A DNA stretch of 64,000 nt, from assembly GCA_934463115.1 (NCBI GenBank), contig CAKSIN010000004.1:1-64000 (forward strand), read 5' to 3'. Below, piece by piece: positions 51,619-61,500 of the stretch. The stretch comes from an uncultured Clostridia bacterium. GTDB lineage: Bacteria > Bacillota > Clostridia > UMGS1810. Positions within the stretch are counted from its first letter, which is position 1. Each line of letters opens with the position of its first letter. A program made the translations under genes and the position numbers. The notes under the pieces were generated by a model. It worked only from the letters and a program-made list of their open reading frames with translations. It was not told the origin of the DNA and did not search any database.

Positions 51619-52401
51619 ATGAAGGATTTTTTCAGATACTGTTTTAATATAGAAAAAATAGTTCTTGCCTGTTATGTGCCGAAGGGCGGCGGCGAGGCGG
51701 TTCATACGAACAGAAGTTCGCACGGACTTGCACTGCACATATCAGGGGGTAAAAAGTATACCTTTGAGGGTGAAAAGACGCTTTATACGGGAAATAACGA
51801 CGTTATATTTATGCCGGAACATTCAAATTATGTGGTAGAGGCAGAAACACCCGGGGATTGCTATGCGATAAATTTTAAAATTGCGGAACAGGTTTCGTTT
51901 GAGCCGTTTGTTTTAAATATGGGAAATCTTGTTAATGATAAGTTTAAATCGGCAGAGAGGGCTTTTCGGCTGAAAAAGTTTGAATACGAAATGCAGTGCA
52001 AGGCGGATTTGTATTCGGTAATCTGTTCTATGTTTAAAGAGCACGAGAAAAGGTATGTACCGAAAACCGTGGAGAAAATCATCGAGCCCGCAATAGATTA
52101 TATACATCGGAAATATACCTCCGAAAATATAAGCATTGAATATCTTGCGGAGCTGTGCGGCGTAAGCTCAGTGTATTTTCGGCGGATATTCCGCGTCTGC
52201 AAAAACACCTCGCCGATAAAATACATAAACGACCTCAGACTTGCAAGGGCAAAGGAGCTTATCGCGTCGGGGTTTTATACCGTGGCGAGGGTTGCGGAGA
52301 TGTCCGGCTTTGCGGACGAAAGCTATTTTTGCCGATACTTCAAAAAGGCAACGGGAATGACGGCAACGGAATATCTGAATGATACCGAAAACCGTGAATA
52401 A
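51619..52401 (+). CDS. AraC-family regulator, divergent from GC-Y-E enzyme
   Basis: The 260-residue protein has a cupin-like sensor (HTNRSSHGLALHISGGKKYT, NDVIFMPEHSNYVVE) and two HTH motifs (ISIEYLAELCGVSSVYFRRI, YTVARVAEMSGFADESYFCR). The ATG at 51619 has GGGAGG 11 bases upstream. It is divergent from the glycyl radical enzyme and likely controls it. It converges on the AraC gene at 52431. Confidence 0.9.
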   Translation: MKDFFRYCFNIEKIVLACYVPKGGGEAVHTNRSSHGLALHISGGKKYTFEGEKTLYTGNNDVIFMPEHSNYVVEAETPGDCYAINFKIAEQVSFEPFVLNMGNLVNDKFKSAERAFRLKKFEYEMQCKADLYSVICSMFKEHEKRYVPKTVEKIIEPAIDYIHRKYTSENISIEYLAELCGVSSVYFRRIFRVCKNTSPIKYINDLRLARAKELIASGFYTVARVAEMSGFADESYFCRYFKKATGMTATEYLNDTENRE

Positions 52402-52430
52402 AGGTCTCGATTTAAGCTGCTATCATTCCG

Positions 52431-53207
52431 TTAAAGGATAGTTTTCCTGTATTTGCTTGGCGCGATGCCTGTCTGAGCCTTAAAAACCTTGCTGAAATAG
52501 TACACGTTTTTATAGCCGACCGTCTCGGCAATATCGCTGATTTTATACTGACCCGATTTAAGCAGATCGCACGCATATTGTATGCGCAGATGGGTTATAT
52601 AGGCTTTTGGCGGCATATTGCAGGCGGCGGTAAAAATTTTTTTAAAATAGGTGTGGCTCATGCCACACATTGCGGAGAGCCGTTCGATTTCAAAATCCTC
52701 GGTAAAATGCTCGGTTATGTAGTCCATGCCGGGTTGAATTTTTTCCAGCTTTCTGCCCGGCACATATGCCGATTCCTCATACAGCAGACCGAGAATTTCA
52801 TAAAGATAACCGGCGGCGGTATAGAGGTAGCCGCTTTTCTTTTGCCGCCATGCGATTTCCGCACGCTTGAACAGAATGGACATTCTTTCATAATTCTTAC
52901 ATTTGACAGAGAAGGCGTCGCATTTAATCGGAACATTTGTGTCAAAGTATATATCAATGCAACTGCCCGGCTCAATTCTTTTTACCTTATATTCAACCTT
53001 GCGTCCTGTTTTTGGAAGAAAGCGAACCTGTCCCTTTTTGTCGGTAAATTTCTGACCGTCAAACAGTATTTCCACGTTTCCGTCAAGCTTGAAAATAAGC
53101 TCGTTAAAGCTCAATCTTCCGCTGAAATCCGCTGCCGACGGCGCGCGTTTGCTGTCAACTCGGACTATTGAGTAAATATTTGTTACAAAGAAACCGTGCG
53201 TAAACAT
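52431..53207 (-). CDS. AraC-family regulator, divergent from glycyl radical enzyme 3
   Basis: The 258-residue protein has an N-terminal beta-rich sensor half (LSFNELIFKLDGNVEILFDG, GQVRFLPKTGRKVEYKV) and two HTH motifs (FEIERLSAMCGMSHTYFKKI, YKISDIAETVGYKNVYYFSK). It is transcribed away from the enzyme at 53401 over a region of ~190 bases. The same AraC/enzyme divergent layout is repeated at 41-42 and 51.5 kb. Confidence 0.9.
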   Translation of the reverse strand: MFTHGFFVTNIYSIVRVDSKRAPSAADFSGRLSFNELIFKLDGNVEILFDGQKFTDKKGQVRFLPKTGRKVEYKVKRIEPGSCIDIYFDTNVPIKCDAFSVKCKNYERMSILFKRAEIAWRQKKSGYLYTAAGYLYEILGLLYEESAYVPGRKLEKIQPGMDYITEHFTEDFEIERLSAMCGMSHTYFKKIFTAACNMPPKAYITHLRIQYACDLLKSGQYKISDIAETVGYKNVYYFSKVFKAQTGIAPSKYRKTIL

Positions 53208-53301
53208 AAAGATTTCACTCCTTCACAGTCAGATTATACATCAGAATTTGATTTAAGTCAATAAAAGTGTTTCAAAAAGTATAAAAGTTTTATTTTCTGC
53301 A

Positions 53302-53330
53302 TTTACTTTTGAAAATTTGTTATATATAAT
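53302..53330 (+). promoter_or_regulatory. Promoter of glycyl radical enzyme 3
   Basis: TTTACT (53302..53307), a 17-base spacer and TATAAT (53325..53330) lie about 70 bases upstream of the ATG at 53401. Confidence 0.75.
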
Positions 53331-53400
53331 CAAAGCAGATACAGACAAAGGGAGCGCTGAACTTGCGTATCGGCTTAGGCATTTGGAAGGAAGGATATTT

Positions 53401-55446
53401 ATGACTGAAAACATAAAAAAACTGGCACAGGACGCTTTGGACGGAGTTGATAAGTTTCTGTACGGAGAGGCGGCGGTTGAAAACGAGGAAGAACTGAAAT
53501 CACCGATTGCCATAGCAAACGGACTTAAACGTTTTTTTGAGTCTGTACCGGTAAAGCAATATCCCGGCGAAAGGCTGTTCGGAAGACTTAGGTATAACGG
53601 CTGTGAATATCCGGGTGACTTTTACAGACGTGCCGGACATGAAAGGTTTAGCAAATATTGGTCGGGTCTTTGCTGTGACAGTCCGACACCGCTTTTTTAC
53701 TGGGGTTGGACGCATATTGTCCTGGATTTTGACTTTGTATTAAAAAACGGATTAAACGGCTATATCGATTTGATAAACAGCCAACCGGAGAAAAACGAGC
53801 TGCACAGGGCGATGAAAATTGTTCTTGATTCACTCGGAGAGTTAAGCCGCCGTTATGCGGATATATGTACCGACAGTGAACTTTCGGACGTGCTGCGAAG
53901 GGTGCCGGTGAATCCTGCGCAGACATTTTACGAGGCGGTGCAGTCGGTGTGGTTTATGTTCCAGCTTTGCCCGGACAGTCTGGGAAGAATAGACCAATAT
54001 CTTTATCCGTTCTATAAGAGGGAAACGGAAAACGGAACGCTGTCGCGCAGCGATGCGGCGGAGCTTTTGGAGGAGCTTTTTGTCAAGGTGTATGAGACGC
54101 AGATGGACAATATAGGATTGCCGATAAGCGGTCACAACCACTTAGTGGTCGGCGGCTATCTTGCGGACGGCACGGACGGATTTAACGAGCTTTCAAAGCT
54201 GATACTGGAGTGTATTGCGGAGCTGCCGACATTCAGACCGCAGGCGTCGTTCAGATACACAAAATACACAACGGCGGAAACGATGAAGTATATAACAGAG
54301 CTGAACGCAAAATGCCAGTGGATAGTCTTTGTAAATGATGAGCCGCGATTGCCGGGAATGGTCGATGATGGAATAGACTATAATGACGCGGTTGATTACA
54401 CCGTTGTAGGCTGCAACGAGTGGTGTCTGCCGCGCGGCGCAAGAATCGATTTGGCGCATATAAATCTTATTCATTCTATAGAAACGCTTATATATAACGA
54501 TAAGGATTTTCTGTCGGCAAAAAGCTATGATGATGTTTTTGACCTGTTTAAAAGGCATTTGAGGCAGGATATGCTTGCGATTGCAGAGGAATATTCAAAT
54601 TATTCAAAAGCGACCGCGGGGGATATAAACGTACTGAATTCGGCGCTCAGCACAGCGTGTATTGAAAGCGGGAAACCGCTTACGGGCAAGGGCGTAAAGT
54701 ATTACGGAATAACGATGTCGTTTAACAGCATATCCAACGCGGCGGATTCGTTATCGGCTATAAAGCAGTTTGTTTTTGACGAAAAGGTGTTTACCCTCGC
54801 GCAGCTTTATGAGATGCTGAAAAGTAATTACTGTGGTTTTGAAAATGAGCGGCAGCTGATTTTGAAGAAGGGCAGATTTTTCGGCAACGATGACGATTAC
54901 GTTGACGATATTGCAAAATCGATAGTTGACGCAATATACGAGGTACAGGGCGAGATAAAGAGCGATGACATAAATACGGTTGTTGTAGGCTCGTTTGTAG
55001 GTGCAACGCATCCGAACATTATATTCGGAAAGCTGACAAAAGCGACTCCGGACGGAAGGCATGACGGCGACGCGTTTACAATGGGGATAACCCAGAGCGA
55101 GGGGAAGGACAAAAACGGACTTACGGCGCTGCTTAGCTCAATTGCAAAGCTCGACTACCGCAAGTTTTGCGGCTGTATTGTCAGCAATATAAAAATGGAC
55201 AAAAGCATGACGAATTCGGACGAAAAGCTGACAAAGCTTTCGCAGATGTATCACACATTTTTGCAAAAGGGCGGTATGCAGCTCCAGATTAACTATCTTT
55301 CGCAGCAGGATCTTATTGCAGCGCAGAAGGAGCCGGAAAAATACCGGAATCTTGTTGTCCGCGTAACGGGGTATTCGGGGTACTTTACGCGGTTTGACAC
55401 CGACTTGCAAAATGATATTATCAGAAGGACGGTTGAGAAGGCGTAA
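53401..55446 (+). CDS. Glycyl radical enzyme of unknown specificity (GC-N-E type)
   Basis: The 681-residue protein is a paralogue of enzyme 1 (42139..44262), sharing GGYLADGTDGFNELSKLI, FVNDEPRLPGM and TKATPDGRHDGDAFTMGITQ. Thiyl Cys338 is in VVGCNEWCLPRG and the radical Gly657 is in RVTGYSGYF. The ATG at 53401 follows GGAAGGA; an upstream in-frame start lacks a site. No activase follows it, so it depends on one of the two activases elsewhere in the cluster. Substrate unknown; Cys-Asn-Glu points to eliminase-like chemistry by analogy only. Confidence 0.9.
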   Translation: MTENIKKLAQDALDGVDKFLYGEAAVENEEELKSPIAIANGLKRFFESVPVKQYPGERLFGRLRYNGCEYPGDFYRRAGHERFSKYWSGLCCDSPTPLFYWGWTHIVLDFDFVLKNGLNGYIDLINSQPEKNELHRAMKIVLDSLGELSRRYADICTDSELSDVLRRVPVNPAQTFYEAVQSVWFMFQLCPDSLGRIDQYLYPFYKRETENGTLSRSDAAELLEELFVKVYETQMDNIGLPISGHNHLVVGGYLADGTDGFNELSKLILECIAELPTFRPQASFRYTKYTTAETMKYITELNAKCQWIVFVNDEPRLPGMVDDGIDYNDAVDYTVVGCNEWCLPRGARIDLAHINLIHSIETLIYNDKDFLSAKSYDDVFDLFKRHLRQDMLAIAEEYSNYSKATAGDINVLNSALSTACIESGKPLTGKGVKYYGITMSFNSISNAADSLSAIKQFVFDEKVFTLAQLYEMLKSNYCGFENERQLILKKGRFFGNDDDYVDDIAKSIVDAIYEVQGEIKSDDINTVVVGSFVGATHPNIIFGKLTKATPDGRHDGDAFTMGITQSEGKDKNGLTALLSSIAKLDYRKFCGCIVSNIKMDKSMTNSDEKLTKLSQMYHTFLQKGGMQLQINYLSQQDLIAAQKEPEKYRNLVVRVTGYSGYFTRFDTDLQNDIIRRTVEKA

Positions 55447-55480
55447 TGATTCTGAAAACCGTTTTGGACGATACAGAGAT

Positions 55481-55755
55481 AGGCATGCGGGAGTCGAACC
55501 CAATATGCCTTACATTTGAAAAATTGAAGTCTTTTCAATTTGTCGTCCTTGAAAGGCGACAGCCTGTCTGCGTCCTCCGCATTGAAAATCCAATAAATTT
55601 TTCTAAACGTAAGGTCGCAGAGTTTAAAAATAGGAAATTTTGAAATAAGACAAAGAAAATTCAAGAATTATACGGTCGTATATTTGCAGAATTTTCTGCG
55701 GTATTATGCAAAATTTCCATTTTTAAACCACATCGGGTTCGAGTCCCGCATGCCT
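55481..55755. repeat. Inverted repeat with tRNA T-arm-like ends
   Basis: The 21-base arms 55481..55501 and 55735..55755 are inverted copies differing at one base. Each reads, on its own strand, GGGTTCGANTCCCGCATGCCT, like a tRNA T-arm (loop TTCGAGT/TTCGACT) followed by an acceptor 3' strand. The 233 bases between hold two further hairpins (GTCGTCCTTGAAAGGCGAC; TTGAAAA/TTTTCAA) but no matching 5' acceptor AGGCATGC, so neither arm completes a tRNA. I see no gene in 55447..55771. Confidence 0.7.
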
Positions 55756-55771
55756 AAGCGGAGGTTTTTCC

Positions 55772-56548
55772 GTGCTGCCGCATGAGCATATCTGTTGCCG
55801 TTCGGAGTTTTTGCGCGGTATCGGCGGTTATATGGACAGTAGCGAGACAGAGAGAAGTGCGATTGAAATTCTGAGTGGTTTAAAGGGAAAATATAACCTT
55901 GGTTTATTCATAGACTGCACGCCCATAAACCTCGGAAGGGATGCAGAGCTTTTGAAAAGAGTTTCAAAAGGCTCCGGTGTACACATAGTCTGTTCAACCG
56001 GGTTTTATTATAACGATGAACCTGTTATGGAAAGACTGTCCGCAGAAACAATAGGTGAATACATTGTTGCTGACGCAAAGCGGTTTAAACACGGTACATT
56101 TTTCGGTGAAGGCTTTGGTTTTACCGCGCAGCAGACAACGCTTTCGCTCACGGGATTAAATTTTGATAATAACACTCTTGAGATTAAGACGGATTCAAAA
56201 ATTTCTTACACGGAAAGCGCTGAACGGATAACAGAAAAAATTATAGCAGAAATGCCGCTTGAATTGAGCGTTATATGTATGAAGGAGTCTCATGTCGTTT
56301 CGAGGGACTTGGGAATAGTGCAAATACTTCAAAAAATATATAAGGAGCAGACAGGACGTAATGACGAGCCATATGATATGGACGCGGGAACCTATGCGCG
56401 TATAGCAAAGGACGCTGTAATTTTCGGCGGAGTTTTGTATGGTGACGGCGGCTGCAACGCACACAGCGAAAACGAGTGCTATAGCCTTGAAACGCTTGCT
56501 GCAGCAGTAAAAATGTTTGCAAAAGCAATAGTTGAGATATGCGGATGA
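55772..56548 (+). pseudogene. Chimera of phosphotriesterase-like and PepV-like dipeptidase fragments
   Basis: A continuous 258-codon frame joins two unrelated families. Residues ~1-105 resemble the phosphotriesterase/TatD-like amidohydrolases (LPHEHICC, DCTPINLGRDAELLKRVS, VHIVCSTGFYY). Residues ~110-258 are the C-terminal part of an M20 dipeptidase of the PepV type (HGTFFGEGFGFTAQQTTLSL, KIYKEQTGRNDEPYDMDAGTYARI). Both halves lack essential metal ligands of their families (the later His of one, the N-terminal metal site of the other). It is probably a deletion product rather than a functional fusion. Confidence 0.8.
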
Positions 56549-56642
56549 TTGATTATCAAGGACGTATCGGTTGATAATTCGCGCCGATATCGCCGAAAAC
56601 GGCTATTAATCAAGCTTTTCGAGATTTTTTGAAACGACTTCT

Positions 56643-56680
56643 TAAACACGTTTTGTGCATTTTTACACGCAAAACGTGTT
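56643..56680 (+). terminator. Terminator after chimeric gene
   Basis: AAACACGTTTTG pairs with CAAAACGTGTTT and is followed by TTTTTC on the plus strand. It lies about 95 bases past the stop; the rest of 56549..56802 shows nothing else. Confidence 0.85.
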
Positions 56681-56802
56681 TTTTTCATTTTGCACAATTT
56701 CCCACATGTCAGTCACGAAAACCCGCTTGTATAGCTGCTTTTCAGACTTTAACCCATGTTTTCCCGTCTTTTCCCGGATGGATCTTTTTTTCAGTTTACA
56801 TG

Positions 56803-57321
56803 TTACACTACAAGAGTGCCGTCATCCTGTTTGCGGACAAATGCCCAGCCGTAGTGCGTATAACAAAATGCCGTGGTACAGTACATAAAGTCTTTTTTTA
56901 TCATTCGATTGTAAAACTGTGCCGTAGGAAGTATTCCCTGCAATCCCTGACGTCTTATATATGTACCGGGTTCCCAAGTTCCGTGCTCGGTAAAGGCAAA
57001 CTTTATCTTTTTGCCGGGGGCAACCTCGTCTATGAGGTCAAGCGTGTCCTGAATCCACTTGTAGGTATATGCCAGTTTGTAACCGCTGTAATAGAGGTGA
57101 AACGAGATAATATTCACATAGTCCGCAAGTTCCCTCAAAACAGGTCTGTTCCACTCGTAGAATCCGCCGCGGCTGGAGTTGCTGTTGATAGACGGCATAA
57201 TCTCCACTTGGGGATATATTGCGTGAACCGCTTCATAGTGTTTTTTGAATGTGTCTATATACCATTCTGTAGCACTTTTTTCGAGTTCCGGAGTCGGTGC
57301 GCCGAAAAAAGCAGTGTGCAT
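56803..57321 (-). pseudogene. Fragment of clan GH-A glycoside hydrolase
   Basis: A 172-codon piece resembles the end of a TIM-barrel glycosidase (GH51/GH39-like): YVNIISFHLYYSGYK, then FAFTEHGTW with the candidate nucleophile Glu, then FCYTHYGWAFVRKQDDGTLVV. It lacks the N-terminal half (a stop precedes the ATG, no ribosome binding site) and the C-terminal domain. It is a remnant of a secreted or cytoplasmic arabinofuranosidase- or xylosidase-like enzyme. Confidence 0.7.
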
Positions 57322-57375
57322 ATAAGTATTTTAAATCGGCCTTTTAAAAACATGTGTTTCCTCCTATGTGAGCCT

Positions 57376-57722
57376 CTATTCAATGTCTATGCTTTCCGTT
57401 ATGGGGATGATTGTGTCGAGGTCTTTCCAGAAAAATATTTTCTTTGTGCCGGACGGAATCGCAATTGTGTAAGTTTCAAATGTGTCCATTTCTACGGGGT
57501 TAAGCGTGCATGTTCCGTCGTTGTTATAAAACAGCAGCGAACCTTCGCCAAGCGCAAACTTTCCGCTGTTGATATACAAATTGTCTGCGTCACTCTCAAT
57601 TGCACTCTGTGTTGTGGTTACGGATATGTTGTCGAAGTAGCCTGTTGCCCCATCGTTGCTTGCGTTTGAAAATGCAAAATGGTTTCCTGCCATATCCGAT
57701 GTAAGATTAAACGCTTTGGTAT
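57376..57722 (-). pseudogene. C-terminal fragment of secreted carbohydrate-active protein
   Basis: The frame encodes ~115 residues of beta-rich sequence (NHFAFSNASNDGATGYFDNI, SGKFALGEGSLLFYNNDGTC, YTIAIPSGTKKIFFWKDLDT) ending in a stop at 57376. This is the usual end of Clostridial surface glycosidases that finish with FLWDSLD-like motifs. Upstream at about 57723 it is joined to a reversed rqcH fragment, so it has no start of its own. Confidence 0.7.
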
Positions 57723-58500
57723 CGGAATAAGCCCCATAATGGCGCGCGAAGCGGTGTTTGCCGCATGCGGCGATACCGACAAAACCGGAGCCGACGCCAC
57801 CGCAGCGCAAATTGATATGACGGCATATATCTTTTGCAAAATGATTCAAAATGTGGCAGACGGGAGGATATCACCGTGCGTTATAGCCGACAGCGAAAGC
57901 GGCAAACTGATAGACTTTTCGGCTGTGTATGTGCACCAGTTTGAATCTCTCGGAGAGATTACACGCTACGAAACAATCAGCGAGGCAGCCGAAGTATTCT
58001 ACCGAAAGAAAGCCGCAATGCAGAGCCTTAAGCAAAAGAGCGCCGACCTTACACGGTTTATAAACAACAATCTTGAGCGGTGCAAAAAAAAGCTGGCTCT
58101 GGAAAATGATATTCTTGAAAACGCAAAAAAACGTGACAAATATAAAATGTACGGCGATTTGATAACCGCCAACATATACCGGATACAACCCGGCGAACGC
58201 GAGGTGGAATGCGAAAACTACTACAGCGAAAGCGGAGAAACGAAAGCGGAAAAAGCATATCGGATATTCTTTCCGATATACGCATTGATAGAGCAAAACA
58301 CCTTTTGCTCACAACGGATATGACCGTGTATGATATAGCGGCCGCCGTCGGGTACGAAAATGAATTTTATTTCGGCAGAAAATTTAAGCAAAAAGAACAT
58401 GTGTCACCGCTGAAATACAGAAAGAATGTGTACTGAGAAAGTATCTCTGCCAATTCGCTGATTGTCAAATCCGAACGGCTGTAATTTTGATTCAGGTAAT
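57723..58500 (+). pseudogene. Condensed, diverged copy of the rqcH-araC-araC region
   Basis: Three segments match, in the same order and orientation, parts of 39.0-41.4 kb: 57723..58238 matches rqcH near 39044..39563; 58240..58437 matches the end of the AraC gene near 40877..41074; 58441..58500 matches the next AraC gene near 41341..41400. The blocks between them are absent. Identity is high but not complete (many synonymous changes, such as GCGGAC/GCAGAC), so this is a diverged copy and not a recent duplication. No product is expected. Confidence 0.9.
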
Positions 58501-58507
58501 AAAATTT

Positions 58508-61500
58508 TTAGTTTACATGACAGTACAAAATCGGCGACGCAAGAATACCTGTTTTCGTAAGGTTGTATTCATAGCACCACTTGTCATCCTTTGTCCTCCA
58601 CGCATCCGGTCCGAACCAACCGGATTTTGATACTTTGTGCACGGCACCGAAGGTGTTTACACGATTTCCAAACAGCACAAACTCAAATGTATGCATTCCC
58701 TCCGACAAATTTTCAACAGTAAGCTGATACGGACTAAATGCAATAATTCCCCTGTCTTCACCGTCTACCAAAACCTTTATGAGCGAGCCGCGGAAATAAT
58801 TTGCATGCACAACAACAGTACACGCCGGTGTTTCAACTTGTGTTTTGTATGTAATGTTCGCCCCGTAGAAAGGCAGTCCCTGACTTGTTATGTCGCCAAA
58901 ACCTATTTTTTCTTCAAGCGGGACAATCTCACTCACAGTGCCGCCGGTTTTCACGCCGAAATTTCCCAAAATATAACACCACTCCGTATTTGTACGCCTG
59001 CCGAACGGCACGGTCAGCACAAGCTCGTTTTTTCCGCAGCGTATCGGGGGAATGCCAACCGTTTTAATGCTTTTGTCGGCAAACCATCCGAGTATTTCGG
59101 ATTTAACAGGTTCACCGTTAAAAACAATACTTACCCGCTCCGCATCCTCAAGAGCAAGATATGCACCTGTCACATTTATTCTGCTGTCAAATGTAAACCG
59201 CAGATTTATAAAATCCTCCGGTGAATTGTCCGACTCAACCCACGGCTGCGCAAATGCATCCTGCCTAAGCGGCCAGCCCTTTCTTTTTCGGCATTCGTTG
59301 TCAAGAATAAGTATTTCTTCCTCGGGATTAAACTCTTCACCGTTAAGTGAATACTCGGCGCGATCAAGAAGTAAAACATTCGGTTCGCTTAATTCATACT
59401 CAACCTTGTTCATAGAGCGTATAACACGTATCGGCTTTTCACTGTTCGCAATAACATGCACTTTCTCGCAGCTGTCCGACGCCATAAGACGGACAAGCAG
59501 ACTCTCGGTTTGATGCAGATCGTATTCAATAACCGTTTTGTTGCCTGCTTCAAAGTATTGCAGCTCACGCGTTGTACCGCTCAATGTGTCATACAAAACA
59601 GGTCTGAAACATCCGTCAATATAAATCTTCACCCTTTGCACTCCGGTGTCATCTTTAAAATATTCCTCAAGTTCCCGGTATGCCGAATCGGTAAAATTTC
59701 GTTTGAAGTGGGCAACAAACAGCCACCTGTCATCACCGTCGGCGCGCAGGGTGTATATCAAATTATCCGTACGCGCACCGTTGCGGTTTTTTATTTCAAT
59801 CGTCCGCACGCACTCAACGGCATTTAATACCGCCATCCTGTCAAACTCAACATGAACACATTTTTTAAGAAGCTCTGCCGCCGAATTATTGTGCACGGCA
59901 TCAGTATACTCAGGACAATTTCCGGCGAAAATCACCATGCCGCCGTCCATTACAAAGCGATTTAAAATATTGACTGTTGTATTGCGAAGTGTAATACAAC
60001 CGGGCACAAGCACTGCATCATACTTCATCTCCCCCACACAGAGTCCGCCATGAGTTCCGCAAAAAAGAGATGGCAACAGTGATTCACTTATAAAATCGAA
60101 ATCAATACACCCCGATACAAGCCATTGTGTAATATTTGTGAATTTTTCGTCGAGACTGTTTCGTATATCAAGAGTGCTGTCATCAGGACCGATATTCAGC
60201 CAATAGCTTTCAATCGGATGAATCACTCCGAGACGCACAATTGGCTTTCCGCGCGTAAGTGCAGTGTTTATACGGGCATAATGATCCTCTATATGCCTAT
60301 ATTCCATGCACCATGGTGACTGATAATTTATCGATGCCGGATAGTCTCTTTTCGCCTCACCTGCCATTGAAACAAGCGAAAGATGCGGAACACGCAGTGT
60401 AACCCCAAGCGCCGCCTGCCAATCGCCCTGAAATTTGTGCCCTCTAAAGTCAAAATCCCAATTGGTAACACCGTACAGCTCCGAAACCATCGCCTCGCGC
60501 CCATACTGATTTACCGCCGACCGACACTGCTTGGCGGTGGTAATCTCCACATTGTCGCACAGCATGTCTATTCCGGGAATATCAAATGCCCGATACGAAC
60601 GCATTACCTCGCCAAGGCACCTCGCCTGAGAGGTTAGCGTCGGTTCAGCCGGCATGTGACCTGTGAATGCAAGTCCCCTCTCTCTGCAGCCGTTGCCGCA
60701 GTTATCCGAGAAATTCCGTGCAAAGAGTTCTGCCAGATGATCATAAAAATGGTACCTCACCTGTGACACCGCTCCGTCGGGCAAATTCCAAACCAGCTCC
60801 GGCAGCCTGTCGCATATGTCATAACCATGCTCCTCGGCAAAAGTCTGCACCATACAATATGTCCACGGCAAAATCACATCATCTGTGCTCAAAGCAGACT
60901 GCAGCATTTTTTTGTATGCGAACCGCGGTTCATCTGTAAAAATTGACTTAACCGTTTTCCCGAATTCATTTCCCACGGCATTTTTGTATGCACCGTATGT
61001 AATGTCTATAAACCTGTCTACGGATTCCTTGTCGAGGACATCTGCATATGCCTGATTATTAAACCACGCACTTTCGCCGGCTGTTTCTATGTAAGCATAA
61101 CGTTTCTGTCCTTTTGCCACGACGTTTTCGTCAATGCGCGTATAGCCAATAAGCGCTCCATTTTCACCGAGAATAATATCATATGCACCGACAAAGTATG
61201 GTTTACCCTCATTTCTGGCAATTTCTTCGGGAAAGTGTCGCTTTGGTTTTGTCGTGAACAACAGCCTGTGTTCGCGGTACCTTTTGTCTGCCGTCACCAA
61301 TCCGCCGGCAAATCCGCTCGGCCAGCGGTCTTCGTCGTATAAAAAAGCACGCATGCCCTCAGACTTTGCCTTTTCCACGCACTTTCTTACCAAATGCATA
61401 AATTCCTGTCCAAGATACGGCATTGCCATTCCCGAACGCGAATGCATATGAAAACCGCCGAATCCCATACTTTTTAAGCACTCGATTTGCCCACAAAGCA

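Noticed and set aside
55481..55600. Possible selenocysteine tRNA on the minus strand (T-arm, UCA-like loop, long variable arm)
   Set aside because: No 5' acceptor strand complementary to GCATGCCT is present, the anticodon stem has a mismatch, and no selenoprotein genes are seen. Kept only as an inverted-repeat finding.
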